64,000 nucleotides of DNA from Janthinobacterium sp. LM6 (GTDB lineage: Bacteria > Pseudomonadota > Gammaproteobacteria > Burkholderiales > Burkholderiaceae_D): NCBI RefSeq assembly GCF_002002885.1, contig NZ_CP019510.1, positions 4,154,001-4,218,000 of the forward strand. Direction: 5' to 3'. A model generated the notes under the pieces. That model did not search any database. It was not told the DNA's origin and saw only the letters and a program-made list of their open reading frames with translations. This document shows positions 1 to 9,800 of the stretch, piece by piece. Numbering within the stretch: the stretch's first letter is position 1; each line of letters starts with the position of its first letter. Position numbers and translations under genes: made by a program.

Positions 1-560
<560 letters not shown>

Positions 561-711
561 GAACGCGAAAAAACCTACTGCGCGTCGCGATTTGCGGCTT
601 CCGATGCTCACTGTGCATTCGCACAGCTCCGCTTCTCGGCCACAACTCGCTGCCGCTCGCTACGGTTTTGTTATGCGTTCTAAAACATATTCATCTTCAA
701 GGAGAACCCTC
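561..711 (+). other. Spacer with small hairpin; Shine-Dalgarno for the next gene
   Basis: This 151-bp gap separates the SDR from the aldehyde dehydrogenase. It contains a six-pair hairpin with a four-base loop (CTGTGC-ATTC-GCACAG, about 612-627) inside a GC-rich, slightly repetitive stretch (570-660). That stretch has the look of a dispersed intergenic repeat, but no second copy is in the window. An AAGGAGAA ribosome-binding site stands just before the ATG at 712. The unusual length for a gap inside an operon suggests mRNA processing or an internal terminator; this is inference. Confidence 0.4.
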
Positions 712-2166
712 ATGTTGAACCTGCAAGACGCAAGCCTGTTGAAACAGCAATGCCTGATCGACGGCGCCTGGTGCGACGCCGATGACGGCGCCACCATCGC
801 CGTCACCAACCCGGCTACCGGCGCGGTGATCGCCACGGTGCCGCGCATGGGCGCGGCCGAGACGCGGCGCGCCATCGCCGCCTCGCATGCGGCCTTCCGG
901 CTGTGGCGCAAGCAGACCGTCAAGGCGCGCGCCACGGTGCTGCGCGCCTGGCATGCCTTGATTTTGCAGCACGCGGACGACCTGGCGCTGATACTCACCA
1001 CGGAACAGGGCAAGTCGCTGGCCGAGGCCAAGGGCGAGATCGTCTCGAACGCGGCTTACCTGGAATGGTTCGCCGAGGAAGGCAAGCGCGCGTATGGCGA
1101 CGTGATCGCGCCGCCGTCGAACGACAAGCGCATCGTCGTCATCAAGCAGCCGATCGGCGTGTGCGCGGCCATCACGCCGTGGAATTTCCCGAACGGCATG
1201 ATCACGCGCAAGGCCGGCCCTGCCCTGGCGGCCGGCTGCAGCATGGTCCTGAAACCGGCGTCGCAAACGCCGCTGTCGGCCCTGGCCCTGGGCGAACTGG
1301 CGCTGCGCGCCGGCGTGCCGCCCGGCGTCTTCAATGTGGTGACGGGCGCAGCCCAGGCGATCGGCACGGAACTGTGCCACAACGACCTGGTGCGCAAGAT
1401 CACGTTTACGGGGTCGACCGAGGTGGGCGCCTGGCTGTCGCGCGAGGCGGCCGGCACGATCAAGAAGCTGTCGCTGGAATTGGGCGGCAACGCGCCCTTC
1501 ATCGTCTTCGAGGATGCCGACATCGACGCGGCCGTCGAAGGCGTGCTGATGTCGAAATACCGCAACAGCGGCCAGACCTGCGTCTGCGCCAACCGCATCT
1601 ACGTGCAGGACGGCATCTACGACGACTTCGCCGCCCGCCTGGTGGCCAAGGTGGCCGAGCTGAAACTGGGCAATGGCCTGGACGCGGGCGTCACGCAAGG
1701 CCCGCTGATCGATGAAAACGCCGTGCGCAAGATCGAACAGCACATCGCCGACGCGCTGGCCAAGGGCGGCAAGCTGGCCATCGGCGGAAAACGCCACGCG
1801 CTGGGCGGCAGCTTTTTCGAGCCCAGCGTGGTGCTGGAAGCGAACAGCGACATGCTGGTGGCCACCGAGGAAACCTTCGCCCCGCTGGCGCCGCTGTTCC
1901 GCTTCGGCAGCGAAGAGGAAGTCGTCGCCATGGCCAACGCCACGCAGTTCGGCCTGGCCGGCTATTTCTACAGCCGCGACCTGGGCAGAGTCTGGCGCGT
2001 GGCGGAGGAACTGGAAGTGGGCATGGTCGGCATCAACACGGGCATGATCGCCAACGAAATGGCGCCATTTGGCGGCGTCAAGCATTCGGGCATGGGCCGC
2101 GAAGGCTCGCATTACGGCATGGACGACTTCCTCGATATCAAATATTTGTGCATGGGAGGAATCTGA
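712..2166 (+). CDS. GabD-like aldehyde dehydrogenase (candidate sulfolactaldehyde dehydrogenase)
   Basis: This 484-residue protein is full length for the NAD(P)+ aldehyde dehydrogenase superfamily. It shows the PWNFP cofactor-site segment, the FTGSTEVG loop, the general-base Glu in LELGG, and the catalytic Cys in GQTCVCANR, a form typical of succinate-semialdehyde dehydrogenases. The start at 712 is chosen for the AAGGAGAA site and because upstream in-frame sequence is not protein-like. GabD-like enzymes serve as sulfolactaldehyde dehydrogenases in known sulfoquinovose pathways, making sulfolactate. With a sulfoquinovosidase and exporter two to three genes downstream, that is my preferred role; succinate semialdehyde or another aldehyde remains possible. 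Confidence 0.9.
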   Translation: MLNLQDASLLKQQCLIDGAWCDADDGATIAVTNPATGAVIATVPRMGAAETRRAIAASHAAFRLWRKQTVKARATVLRAWHALILQHADDLALILTTEQGKSLAEAKGEIVSNAAYLEWFAEEGKRAYGDVIAPPSNDKRIVVIKQPIGVCAAITPWNFPNGMITRKAGPALAAGCSMVLKPASQTPLSALALGELALRAGVPPGVFNVVTGAAQAIGTELCHNDLVRKITFTGSTEVGAWLSREAAGTIKKLSLELGGNAPFIVFEDADIDAAVEGVLMSKYRNSGQTCVCANRIYVQDGIYDDFAARLVAKVAELKLGNGLDAGVTQGPLIDENAVRKIEQHIADALAKGGKLAIGGKRHALGGSFFEPSVVLEANSDMLVATEETFAPLAPLFRFGSEEEVVAMANATQFGLAGYFYSRDLGRVWRVAEELEVGMVGINTGMIANEMAPFGGVKHSGMGREGSHYGMDDFLDIKYLCMGGI

Positions 2167-2231
2167 TTATTTCAATGTAAGCAAGGCAGGGATCAGCAAC
2201 CATACTCATAAAAAACACAGGAGACAAGATC

Positions 2232-3639
2232 ATGCAAACGACATTCCGCAAAACCACCCTGGCCGCGGCCATCACCGGCGTGCTTCTCGCGGCGCCATTT
2301 GTTAGCGCTAACGCACGCGCTGACGAGCTCAGCGACATGAAGGCCATGCTGGCGCAGCTGCAGGACAGAGTGGCGCAGATGGAAGCGAAAGCGGCGCAAC
2401 CAGCACCGGCGGCGCCTGCGGCAGCGATGGCGGCCGCACCGGCAACGTCGGCGGCCCCCACGCAGCCCGTCACCGGCTTCAACTGGAAACTGTACGGCCG
2501 TGGCGACATCGGCTATACGGTGTCGCGCGGCAAGGATGCCAGCGGGCGCCAGCTGACCAACCACCGCCTGAACCAGGGCGAGATGGCCAGCCGCCTGGGC
2601 CTCACGGGCGCCTGGGTCTTCAGCGACGAGTACAAGGCCATCTTCGGCGTCGAGACGGGCTTGAACTTGTTTAACGGCAATGCGGGCGGCGGCACGCAAA
2701 ACAACACCACCTCGTCCGTGCTGTTCAACCGGGGTTCCACCGTCGGCTTTGCCTCGACCACCTGGGGCTCGGTCGAAGGCGGCACCATGTACATGGCGCC
2801 GTTCTGGGTCTCGCTGGGCGCCGACCTGGCCTCGGCGCACAATTACGGCGCCAACGACTTCAGCGCCCTGTTCTCGCTCACGCGTCCGGAATCGCTGGGC
2901 CGCTACCTGAAGGATCCCGTGACAAACAATGCCAGCAAGACGACGAGTTTGGCCGGCAACAACTCGGGCACGGCCTTGTTCTACGGCAACGCGCTGCGCT
3001 ACCGCAGCCCCACCTGGAACAACATTTCTGCGGAAGTGTCGTATTCGGCCGGCCAGCAGGCGTCTTCCGCCACCGACCTGGAAAACGATGGCCGCAGCTG
3101 GGCCGCCAACGTGCTGTACAAGAAGGGCGACCTGTTCCTCGGCTATGCGCACATGGATTACCAGCAGAGCAACGACATCAGCACCGGGGGCACGCCGAAC
3201 TTCCTCAAGCGCAACCAGGTCACGGACATCGTCGGTGCGCGCTACAAGTGGCACGATTTCACCTTGGGCGGCTCCTACACCTCCTACCGGCGTGTCGAAC
3301 GCGGGCGGCTATGCGGCCGACGCCTTCGGCGTCTCGGGCGCCTACGACCTCGGCAAGCACCGCATCGAGGGCAGCCTGGCGCACATCAGCTATGACGGCG
3401 CCAATGCCAAGGGCGCTTTCGGCACCAACACGGGCGACGGCGTGGGCAAGCCCACGTCGACGGCCTACTCGCTGGGCTACCTGTACAACTTCCAGCCAAC
3501 CCTGTCGTTCTACGCGTATGCCACGCGCATCGCCAACAACAGCCATGCCAAGCTGGGCGTATTGCAGTTCCGGGGGGACAATAACTACTTCGGCTACAGC
3601 CCCGTCGAGCTGACCGCCGGCATGTTCCTCGTCTTTTAA
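2232..3639 (+). pseudogene. Outer-membrane porin, frameshifted
   Basis: The protein starts with a clear signal peptide (about residues 1-30, ending ANARA). A short coiled-coil segment (DELSDMKAML...) and an Ala/Pro linker follow, then an alternating beta-strand porin body. The frame from 2232 is porin-like to about 3290 and then turns into Arg-rich nonsense ending at 3395. The +1-shifted frame takes over with matching porin sequence (GVSNAGGYAADAF...) and runs to TAA at 3637-3639, ending in Phe as outer-membrane barrels do. The break lies near 3288-3297, where loss of two bases or gain of one would explain it. It could be a real mutation or an assembly error. In context it would be the entry porin for sulfoquinovose or its glycoside. 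Confidence 0.8.
2300..2313. promoter_or_regulatory. Perfect palindrome resembling a LacI-family operator
   Basis: GTTAGCGCTAAC at 2301-2312 is a perfect 12-bp palindrome preceded by T. It resembles the core of many LacI/GalR-type sugar-regulator operators. It lies about 70 bp inside the porin coding sequence, in the signal-peptide region, where a repressor could act as a roadblock or auxiliary operator. No regulator gene is in view to match it, so the role is inferred. Confidence 0.35.
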
Positions 3640-3732
3640 TTTAGTGCTTATTTGTTGATGCACCGCCGGCCCTCCGCAAGCACCATCATGCGCCACCATG
3701 CGGGCGGCCGGTTTTCACAGGAGTTGATCGTC

Positions 3733-5754
3733 ATGCAGTACACACTACACCAGGAAAATGACAGCGTCGCCCTGCGCTGCGCCGGCCGCTTGCTGCTGCG
3801 CCACGGCGCCGATGCGCCATGCGTGTTCGTCGGTCAGGGCCGCGAAAGCATGGAAATGTACCGCGGTAACTTCGCCATCGAGGATTACGTCGAGGAGCGC
3901 AGCGCCCTGCGCGCGCTGGCCGTCACGCAGGACGGCGACGGCGCCACCCTGACCTTTGCGCGCCATGCGGGCGACACGCCGCAGCTGGTGCTGGCCGTGC
4001 AAGCGACGCCGCACGGCGTGCACCTGGTGGTGCGCTACGCGGCGCCGGGCTGGAACCGGCTGTGGCTGCGCCTGCCCGCGGAACAGGACGAGCATGTATG
4101 GGGCTGCGGCGAGCAGATGTCGTACTTCGACCTGCGCGGCCGCCACTTCCCCCTGTGGACGTCGGAGCCGGGCGTGGGCCGCGACAAGTCGACCCATTTG
4201 ACGTGGCAAGCCGACGTGACGTCCAAATCGGGCGGCGACTATTACCACACGAATTATCCGCAGCCGAGCTTCATCTCCTCGCAGCGCTACTGCCTGCATG
4301 CCGAGACGACGGCGTATGCGGACTTCGATTTCCGCCAGCCGGACTTCCACGAGCTGCAATTCTGGGCCATGCCCGAGCGCCTGGAATTCATGCTGGCCGA
4401 CTCCTTCGTCGACCTGGTCGGCGTGGTCTCGCAACGCTTCGGCCGCCAGCCACAATTGCCCGCCTGGCTGCAAAATGGCGCCATGCTGGGCCTGAAAGGC
4501 GGCGAAGACCACGCGCGCGCCATCCTCGCACAGGCGCAGGCACACGGCTTGCCCGTCAGCGCCCTGTGGTGCGAAGACTGGGTGGGCTTGCGCCAGACCT
4601 CGTTCGGCAAGCGCCTGTTCTGGGACTGGCGCTGGCAGCCGCAGCGCTATCCGGACTTGAAAAACTGGATCGCCGACCTGGCCAGGCAAGACATCCGCTT
4701 CCTCGGCTACGTCAATCCGTATTTATGCAACGACGGCACCCTGTACCAGGAAGCGCTGCAGCAGGGCTTTTTGGCTACGGCCACCGATGGAGGCGCCTAC
4801 CTGGTGGACTTCGGCGAATTCGACTGCGGCGTCGTCGACTTCACCAACCCGGCCGCCGCGCTGTGGTTTGAGGAACGCATCCTGCGCCAGGAAATGCTCG
4901 ACTTCGGCCTGTCCGGCTGGATGGCCGATTTCGGCGAATACCTGCCGATCGACCTGCGCCTGCACAATGGTGTCGATGCGCGCCTGATGCACAATGCATG
5001 GCCGACCCTGTGGGCCGAAGTCAATGCGCGTGCCATCGAGCGGGCCGGCAAGACGGGCGACGCCACCTTCTTCATGCGCGCCGGCTACACGGGCGTGCAG
5101 GCGCACTGCCCGCTGCTGTGGGCGGGCGACCAGTCGGTCGACTTCAGCCGCCACGACGGCTTGCAGACGGTGATTTGCGGCGCCCTGTCGTCCGGTTTGC
5201 TGGGCAACGCCTACCACCACAGCGACATCGGCGGCTACACTAGCCTGTTCGGCAACCTGCGCACGGCCGAACTGTTCCAGCGCTGGACGGAAATGGCCGT
5301 ATTCACGTCGATGATGCGCACGCACGAAGGCAACCGTCCCGACGAAAACTTCCAGTTCTACCAGGATGAACAGGTATTCCAGCACTTCGCCCGCATGACG
5401 CGGCTGCACGTGGCGCTGGCGCCCACCATCCGCAGCCTGGCCGAGGACGCCGTGGCGCGCGGCCTGCCGCTGCAGCGCCCCCTGTTCCTGCACTATGAAC
5501 ACGACCGCGCCACCTACGCCATCCAGGACCAGTACCTGTTCGGTCCCGACCTGCTGGTGGCGCCCGTGCATGCGGCGGGTGCTGCGCGCTGGAGCGCCTA
5601 CCTGCCGCAGGGCGACGCCTGGGTCCACCTGTGGAGCGGCTCCGCCTACGAAGGCGGCCAGCGCGTGGAAGTCGACGCTCCCCTGGGCCAGCCGCCCGTC
5701 TTCGTGCGGCGCGGCTGCGCGCAGCAGGATTTCTTCCTGTCGCTGGCGGCTTGA
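3733..5754 (+). CDS. yihQ: Sulfoquinovosidase, GH31 family (YihQ type)
   Basis: This 673-residue protein aligns along its length with my memory of E. coli YihQ, which cleaves alpha-sulfoquinovosides such as sulfoquinovosyl glycerol. The nucleophile Asp is D399 (WMADFGEY), the acid/base Asp is D466 (WAGDQ), and the sulfonate-binding Arg and Trp are R294 and W297 (FGKRLFW), with Tyr Y502 (IGGYT). The two remaining specificity positions are K255 (GLKGGED) and E281 (CEDW). That gives the KERWY set reported for one branch of sulfoquinovosidases, where E. coli has QQRWY. The start at 3733 has an AGGAG site; no signal peptide is seen, so it is cytoplasmic. It follows the porin and is 5 bp from the exporter gene. 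Confidence 0.93.
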   Translation: MQYTLHQENDSVALRCAGRLLLRHGADAPCVFVGQGRESMEMYRGNFAIEDYVEERSALRALAVTQDGDGATLTFARHAGDTPQLVLAVQATPHGVHLVVRYAAPGWNRLWLRLPAEQDEHVWGCGEQMSYFDLRGRHFPLWTSEPGVGRDKSTHLTWQADVTSKSGGDYYHTNYPQPSFISSQRYCLHAETTAYADFDFRQPDFHELQFWAMPERLEFMLADSFVDLVGVVSQRFGRQPQLPAWLQNGAMLGLKGGEDHARAILAQAQAHGLPVSALWCEDWVGLRQTSFGKRLFWDWRWQPQRYPDLKNWIADLARQDIRFLGYVNPYLCNDGTLYQEALQQGFLATATDGGAYLVDFGEFDCGVVDFTNPAAALWFEERILRQEMLDFGLSGWMADFGEYLPIDLRLHNGVDARLMHNAWPTLWAEVNARAIERAGKTGDATFFMRAGYTGVQAHCPLLWAGDQSVDFSRHDGLQTVICGALSSGLLGNAYHHSDIGGYTSLFGNLRTAELFQRWTEMAVFTSMMRTHEGNRPDENFQFYQDEQVFQHFARMTRLHVALAPTIRSLAEDAVARGLPLQRPLFLHYEHDRATYAIQDQYLFGPDLLVAPVHAAGAARWSAYLPQGDAWVHLWSGSAYEGGQRVEVDAPLGQPPVFVRRGCAQQDFFLSLAA

Positions 5755-5759
5755 CCGGC

Positions 5760-6521
5760 ATGAGCGTGGCGTCGCATCTGCTGTTCCTGGCCTGCGTGGC
5801 GCTGGCCAGTTACGCGCAGAACCTGACGGGCTTTGCCTTCGGCCTGATCCTGCTGGGCCTGACGGCCGTGCTGCACCTGGCCAGTCTGGGCGACGTGGCC
5901 AACGTGGTCAGCGTGCTGGTGCTGGTGAATGCGGCCATCACCTTTGGCCGCACGCGCCCGCAACTGGCCTGGCCCGTCTTCGGCCCTTCGCTGGCCGTCA
6001 GCCTGCTGGGCGTGGGCGCGGGCGTGGCCCTGCTGGGTTGGTTCAGCGCGCAACAGGTGACCCTGTTGCGTTTCCTGCTCGGCTGCGCCATCGTCGTCTG
6101 CGCGTGCATGCTGGTGCTGCGCGCCAGCGCGCGCCGGCGGCAATCGGGCCTGCCCGCCTTCCTGTTCTTCAGTGGCGTGTCCGGCGTGATGGGCGGCCTG
6201 TTCGCCAGCGCCGGGCCACCCATGGTGTACCACCTGTACCGCCAGCCATGGCCGGCCGACATGGTCCGCCATTCGCTGATCGTGCTGTTTGCCGCGAATG
6301 CCGTGCTGCGCCTGGCCCTCGTGCTGGCGCACGGCCAGTTCAGCCTGACTGCCCTGTGGCTGACCCTGGAAGCCTTGCCGCTGGTGACGGGGCTGACGTG
6401 GCTGGCGCGGCGCCACCCGTCGCGCCTGCCCATCGAACACGTGCGCCGCGCCGTCTTCGTGCTGCTGCTGATCGCCGGCCTGGCCCTGGTGCTGCCGCCC
6501 CTGCTGGCCCTGGCCGCCTGA
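5760..6521 (+). CDS. TauE/SafE-family membrane transporter (candidate sulfolactate/sulfite exporter)
   Basis: A 253-residue, almost wholly hydrophobic protein with about eight predicted membrane segments and the duplicated layout of the TauE/SafE sulfite-exporter family (PF01925). The ATG at 5760 lies five bases after the sulfoquinovosidase stop, so the two are almost certainly cotranscribed. TauE/SafE proteins export sulfite or small organosulfonates. In sulfoquinovose-degrading clusters a member exports the C3 sulfonate end product, which would pair with the aldehyde dehydrogenase at 712. The substrate is inferred from context; the family call rests on hydropathy and general similarity. Confidence 0.8.
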   Translation: MSVASHLLFLACVALASYAQNLTGFAFGLILLGLTAVLHLASLGDVANVVSVLVLVNAAITFGRTRPQLAWPVFGPSLAVSLLGVGAGVALLGWFSAQQVTLLRFLLGCAIVVCACMLVLRASARRRQSGLPAFLFFSGVSGVMGGLFASAGPPMVYHLYRQPWPADMVRHSLIVLFAANAVLRLALVLAHGQFSLTALWLTLEALPLVTGLTWLARRHPSRLPIEHVRRAVFVLLLIAGLALVLPPLLALAA

Positions 6522-6568
6522 GGCGGCGCCTTTTCTCTGTTTACCCTTTTTTACGAGACGAACCTTTC

Positions 6569-8128
6569 ATGTCCGCTTCCCGCTTTTCCTCCCTGCCTGC
6601 CGACTGCGACCTGCTGGTCGTCGGCGGCGGCATCAATGGCGCCGGCATCGCGCGCGACGCGGCCGGCCGCGGCCTGCGCGTGGTGCTGTGCGAACAGCAC
6701 GACCTGGCGCAGCACACCTCGTCCGCCTCCACCAAGCTGATACACGGCGGCCTGCGCTACCTCGAATACTATGAATTCAAGCTGGTGCGCAAGGCGCTGC
6801 AGGAACGCGAAGTGCTGCTGCGCGCCGCGCCGCATATCATGTGGCCGATGCGCTTCGTCATGCCGCACGACGCGGCCCAGCGCCCCGCCTGGATGATACG
6901 CGCAGGCCTGTTCCTGTACGACCACCTGGCCAGGCGCGCCTTCCTGCCCGCCTCGCAAGGCATCGCGCTGGACAAGCACGCGGCGGGCGCGCCCCTGAAG
7001 GCAGGCTACCGCAAGGGCTTCGTGTACTCCGACGGCTGGGTCGACGACGCGCGCCTGGTGGTGCTCAACGCGCTCGACGCGCAGGAACACGGTGCGCACA
7101 TCCTCACGCGCACGGCCTGCGTCGAGGCGCGCCGCGACGGCGACGCCTGGCACGCCGTCCTGCAAGCCGAGGATGGCCGGCGCAAGACCCTGCGCGCGCG
7201 CGCCATCGTCAACGCGGCGGGACCGTGGACGGCGCAATTTGCCGGCGCGGCCGGCGGCGGCAAGACGCAGGGTTTGCGCCTGATCAAGGGCAGCCACATC
7301 ATCGTGCCGCGCCTGTTCGACCATCCGCACGCCTACATCTTTCAGAACCCGGACCAGCGCATCATCTTCGCCATCCCCTACCAGGACGACTTTACCCTGA
7401 TCGGCACCACCGACGAGGAATACAAAGGCGAAGTCAGCCAGGTAAAGATCAGCCAGGCCGAGATCGACTACCTGTGCCAGGCGGCGAACCGCTATTTCAA
7501 GCGCGAAATCGGCCCCGCCGACGTCGTGTGGACGTATTCCGGCGTGCGCCCCCTGCTCGACGACAGCGCGCAGAACGCGTCGGCCGTCACGCGCGACTAC
7601 CTGCTGGAAGTGGCGTGCGGCGCAGCAGCAAAGGGCGCGCCCCTGCTCAATATCTGGGGCGGCAAGATCACCACCTACCGCAAGCTGGCCGAGGAGGCGC
7701 TGGGCCTGCTGGCGCCCCTGCTGGACAACGCCGCCCCGGCCTGGACCGCGCACGCGCCGCTGCCCGGCGGCGACCTGCAGCAAGAAAACCAGCTGGTGGA
7801 CAGCCATGATTTCGACGGTTTCCTCTCGCGTTTCCAGCGCGGCCACGCCTGGCTGCCGCCCGCGCTGGCGCGCCACTATGCGCGCGCCTATGGCAGCCGC
7901 GCCGCGCGCCTGCTGACGGGCGCCACGTCGATGGCCGACCTGGGCGCGCAGCTGGCGCCCGGCCTGTACGAAGCCGAAGCGTGCTATCTGGTCGAGGTGG
8001 AATGGGCCAGGAGCAGCGACGACATCCTGTGGCGGCGCAGCAAACTGGGCTTGCGCTGCACGCCGGCCGACGTGGCGCGCCTGCAGCAATGGCTGACGGT
8101 CCATCTGGCGCAAGAGGTGGCGGCATGA
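6569..8128 (+). CDS. glpD: Glycerol-3-phosphate dehydrogenase (FAD-dependent, aerobic)
   Basis: This 519-residue flavoprotein oxidises sn-glycerol 3-phosphate to dihydroxyacetone phosphate at the inner membrane and passes electrons to quinone. An N-terminal FAD-binding [17 protein letters not shown] motif is at about 19-35, followed by the family segment [15 protein letters not shown], a GSHII stretch and [14 protein letters not shown]. Length matches GlpD. The ATG at 6569 is the first Met before the FAD motif; the gap to the exporter gene is about 47 bp. It overlaps glpK by four bases, so the two are translationally coupled. Its place directly after a sulfoquinovosidase suggests use of the glycerol freed from sulfoquinovosyl glycerol. 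Confidence 0.95.
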   Translation: MSASRFSSLPADCDLLVVGGGINGAGIARDAAGRGLRVVLCEQHDLAQHTSSASTKLIHGGLRYLEYYEFKLVRKALQEREVLLRAAPHIMWPMRFVMPHDAAQRPAWMIRAGLFLYDHLARRAFLPASQGIALDKHAAGAPLKAGYRKGFVYSDGWVDDARLVVLNALDAQEHGAHILTRTACVEARRDGDAWHAVLQAEDGRRKTLRARAIVNAAGPWTAQFAGAAGGGKTQGLRLIKGSHIIVPRLFDHPHAYIFQNPDQRIIFAIPYQDDFTLIGTTDEEYKGEVSQVKISQAEIDYLCQAANRYFKREIGPADVVWTYSGVRPLLDDSAQNASAVTRDYLLEVACGAAAKGAPLLNIWGGKITTYRKLAEEALGLLAPLLDNAAPAWTAHAPLPGGDLQQENQLVDSHDFDGFLSRFQRGHAWLPPALARHYARAYGSRAARLLTGATSMADLGAQLAPGLYEAEACYLVEVEWARSSDDILWRRSKLGLRCTPADVARLQQWLTVHLAQEVAA

Positions 8129-9615
8129 CGTACCTGCTGGCCCTCGACCAGGGCACCTCCAGCTCGCGCAGCATGGTCTTCGATGAAACGGGCGCCATCG
8201 TCGCCGTGGCGCAGCGCGAATTTCGCCAGCTCTTCCCGCAGCCGGGCTGGATCGAGCACGATCCCATGGAAATCTGGCACAGCCAGCTGGCTACCTGCCG
8301 CGAAGTGCTGGCCAAGGCGGGCTTGCAGGCCAATGCACTGGGCGCGCTGGGCATCACCAACCAGCGCGAAACGACGGTGGTATGGGACCGCGCCACGGGC
8401 GAACCCGTCTACAACGCCATCGTCTGGCAAGACCGCCGCACAGAGGCCCTGTGCGAGGACTTGCGCGCGCGGGGCCTGGCCGGCGCCATCCACGCGAAGA
8501 CGGGCCTGGTGCTCGACCCGTATTTTTCCGGCACCAAGCTGCGCTGGATACTCGACGCCGTGCCCGGCGCCCGCACGCGGGCCATGCGCGGCGAACTGGC
8601 CTTCGGCACCATCGACACGTGGCTGGCGTGGCAGATGACGGGCGGCCGCCTGCACGTGAGCGACGTCACCAACGCTTCGCGCACCATGCTGTGGAACCTG
8701 CATGAAGGCTGCTGGGATGCCCATCTGCTCGACTGGCTGGGCATTCCCGCCAGCCTGCTGCCGGCCGTCCACCCTTCGAGCCACGTGTATGGCGAAACGG
8801 ATGCGGCGGTGCTGGGCAGCCCCGTCATCATCGGCGGCATCGCCGGCGACCAGCAGGCGGCGCTGTTCGGCCAGACCTGTTTCACGCCGGGCATGGCCAA
8901 GAATACCTATGGCACAGGCTGTTTCTTGCTGCTCAACACGGGCGAACAGTGCGCGCAATCGCAGCATGGCCTGATCAGCACGGCCGCCTGCCAGGTGGGC
9001 GCGCAGCCCGCGTATGCGCTCGAAGGCAGCGTCTTCATCGGCGGCGCCGTGGTGCAGTGGCTGCGCGACGGCCTGGGCGCCATCGGCCACGCGGGCGAAG
9101 CGGAAGGCCTGGCCGCCTCCGTGCCCGATTCGGGCGGCGTGGTCTTCGTGCCCTCGTTTACGGGCCTGGGCGCGCCGTACTGGGTGCCGTCGGCGAAAGG
9201 CGCCATCCTGGGCCTGAGCCGGGGCAGCACGGTGGGCCACATCGCCCGCGCGGCATTGGAAGCGATCGCCTTCCAGAGCGCCGCCCTGCTGGGCGCCATG
9301 ACGCGCGACGCGCAAGCGCCCATCACGGAGCTGCGCGTCGACGGCGGCGCCTGCGCCAACAACCTGCTGCTGCAATTCCAGGCCGACTTGCTGGGCATCC
9401 CCGTCGTGCGCCCGCAAGTGATCGAAACGACGGCGCTGGGCGCGGCCTGCCTGGCGGGCCTGGCCATCGGCCAGTACCGTGGCGTGGAAGAGCTGGCAAC
9501 GCACTGGCGCGCCGACAGGACGTTCTTGCCCACCATCGGCCGCGACCAGGCGGCCAGCCTGATGCAGCAGTGGGAGGTGGCGGTGCGGCGGTTTGCGGGT
9601 GCCGGCGACGCATAG
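8125..9615 (+). CDS. glpK: Glycerol kinase
   Basis: This 496-residue FGGY-family kinase phosphorylates glycerol with ATP, supplying the substrate of GlpD. It begins with the ATP-binding [12 protein letters not shown] motif and contains [20 protein letters not shown], the [10 protein letters not shown] region, and the C-terminal signature [16 protein letters not shown]. The start ATG overlaps the glpD stop as ATGA, so it is translated by coupling. No glpF facilitator is in view. The gene ends 15 bases before the first copy of the 140-bp repeat. Confidence 0.96.
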   Translation: MTYLLALDQGTSSSRSMVFDETGAIVAVAQREFRQLFPQPGWIEHDPMEIWHSQLATCREVLAKAGLQANALGALGITNQRETTVVWDRATGEPVYNAIVWQDRRTEALCEDLRARGLAGAIHAKTGLVLDPYFSGTKLRWILDAVPGARTRAMRGELAFGTIDTWLAWQMTGGRLHVSDVTNASRTMLWNLHEGCWDAHLLDWLGIPASLLPAVHPSSHVYGETDAAVLGSPVIIGGIAGDQQAALFGQTCFTPGMAKNTYGTGCFLLLNTGEQCAQSQHGLISTAACQVGAQPAYALEGSVFIGGAVVQWLRDGLGAIGHAGEAEGLAASVPDSGGVVFVPSFTGLGAPYWVPSAKGAILGLSRGSTVGHIARAALEAIAFQSAALLGAMTRDAQAPITELRVDGGACANNLLLQFQADLLGIPVVRPQVIETTALGAACLAGLAIGQYRGVEELATHWRADRTFLPTIGRDQAASLMQQWEVAVRRFAGAGDA

Positions 9616-9633
9616 CCGTGCGGAACGACAGGC

Positions 9634-9661
9634 AAAAAAAAGCCCGCTGCGGGAGCGGGCT
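9634..9661 (-). terminator. Intrinsic terminator within repeat copy 1
   Basis: On the minus strand, AGCCCGCT and AGCGGGCT form a perfect eight-pair stem with a five-base loop followed by eight T. It would stop transcripts from alaC after they cross the whole repeat. On the plus strand the stem is not followed by a T run. Confidence 0.85.
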
Positions 9662-9696
9662 GAATCTATTTCCTTGGAGGAAGATAGAGGAGACAG

Positions 9697-9765
9697 ATGA
9701 ATGATGCCGCGTTGCAGCATATAAAACCACTTTATATTCGTGATGTCAGAAATACGCGGCAGTGA
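9697..9765 (+). CDS. Repeat-encoded microprotein, 22 aa, copy 1
   Basis: An ORF of 22 codons starts with ATG four bases after AGGAG and ends TGA. Its peptide starts MNDAALQHI and ends RNTRQ. Copies 2 and 3 give peptides sharing the pattern M-x-x-A-A-x-x-H-I-x-P near the start. Between copies 1 and 2 the differences include several silent third-position changes and Ile/Leu and Thr/Ser swaps, with the stop position kept and no indel. That suggests selection on protein sequence. No known family is recognised; the peptide is polar, with no membrane segment. Expression is unproven. Confidence 0.4.
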   Translation: MNDAALQHIKPLYIRDVRNTRQ

Positions 9766-9800
9766 TATTAGGGGCAACACTTCATTCCATACGGCAACTT

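Larger units (their letters stand above)
9631..9770 (+). repeat. 140-bp intergenic repeat, copy 1 of 3
   Basis: This block recurs at 12034-12172 and 14445-14585 in the same orientation. On the plus strand its parts are: an A8 run, an eight-pair GC stem, a small hairpin (TCTAT...ATAGA with TTCCT/AGGAA inside), the ribosome-binding sequence AGAGGAGACA, and a 22-codon ORF. Read on the minus strand, the GC stem followed by T8 (9634-9661) is a good intrinsic terminator for the aminotransferase gene that ends at 9801. Within the hairpin, copies 2 and 3 differ by changes that keep pairing, which argues for an RNA structure. All three copies fill a convergent gene junction. Confidence 0.85.

Noticed and set aside
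697-2112. Long minus-strand ORF opposite the aldehyde dehydrogenase
   Set aside because: Antisense shadow typical of high-GC genes: His/Gln/Arg-rich, no domain, no ribosome-binding site.
9659-9740. A conserved-looking minus-strand peptide (HLSPL..SSK) across the three repeats
   Set aside because: A one-base length change in the hairpin breaks the frame in copy 2, giving an early stop, so the similarity reflects DNA repeat identity and not a kept protein.
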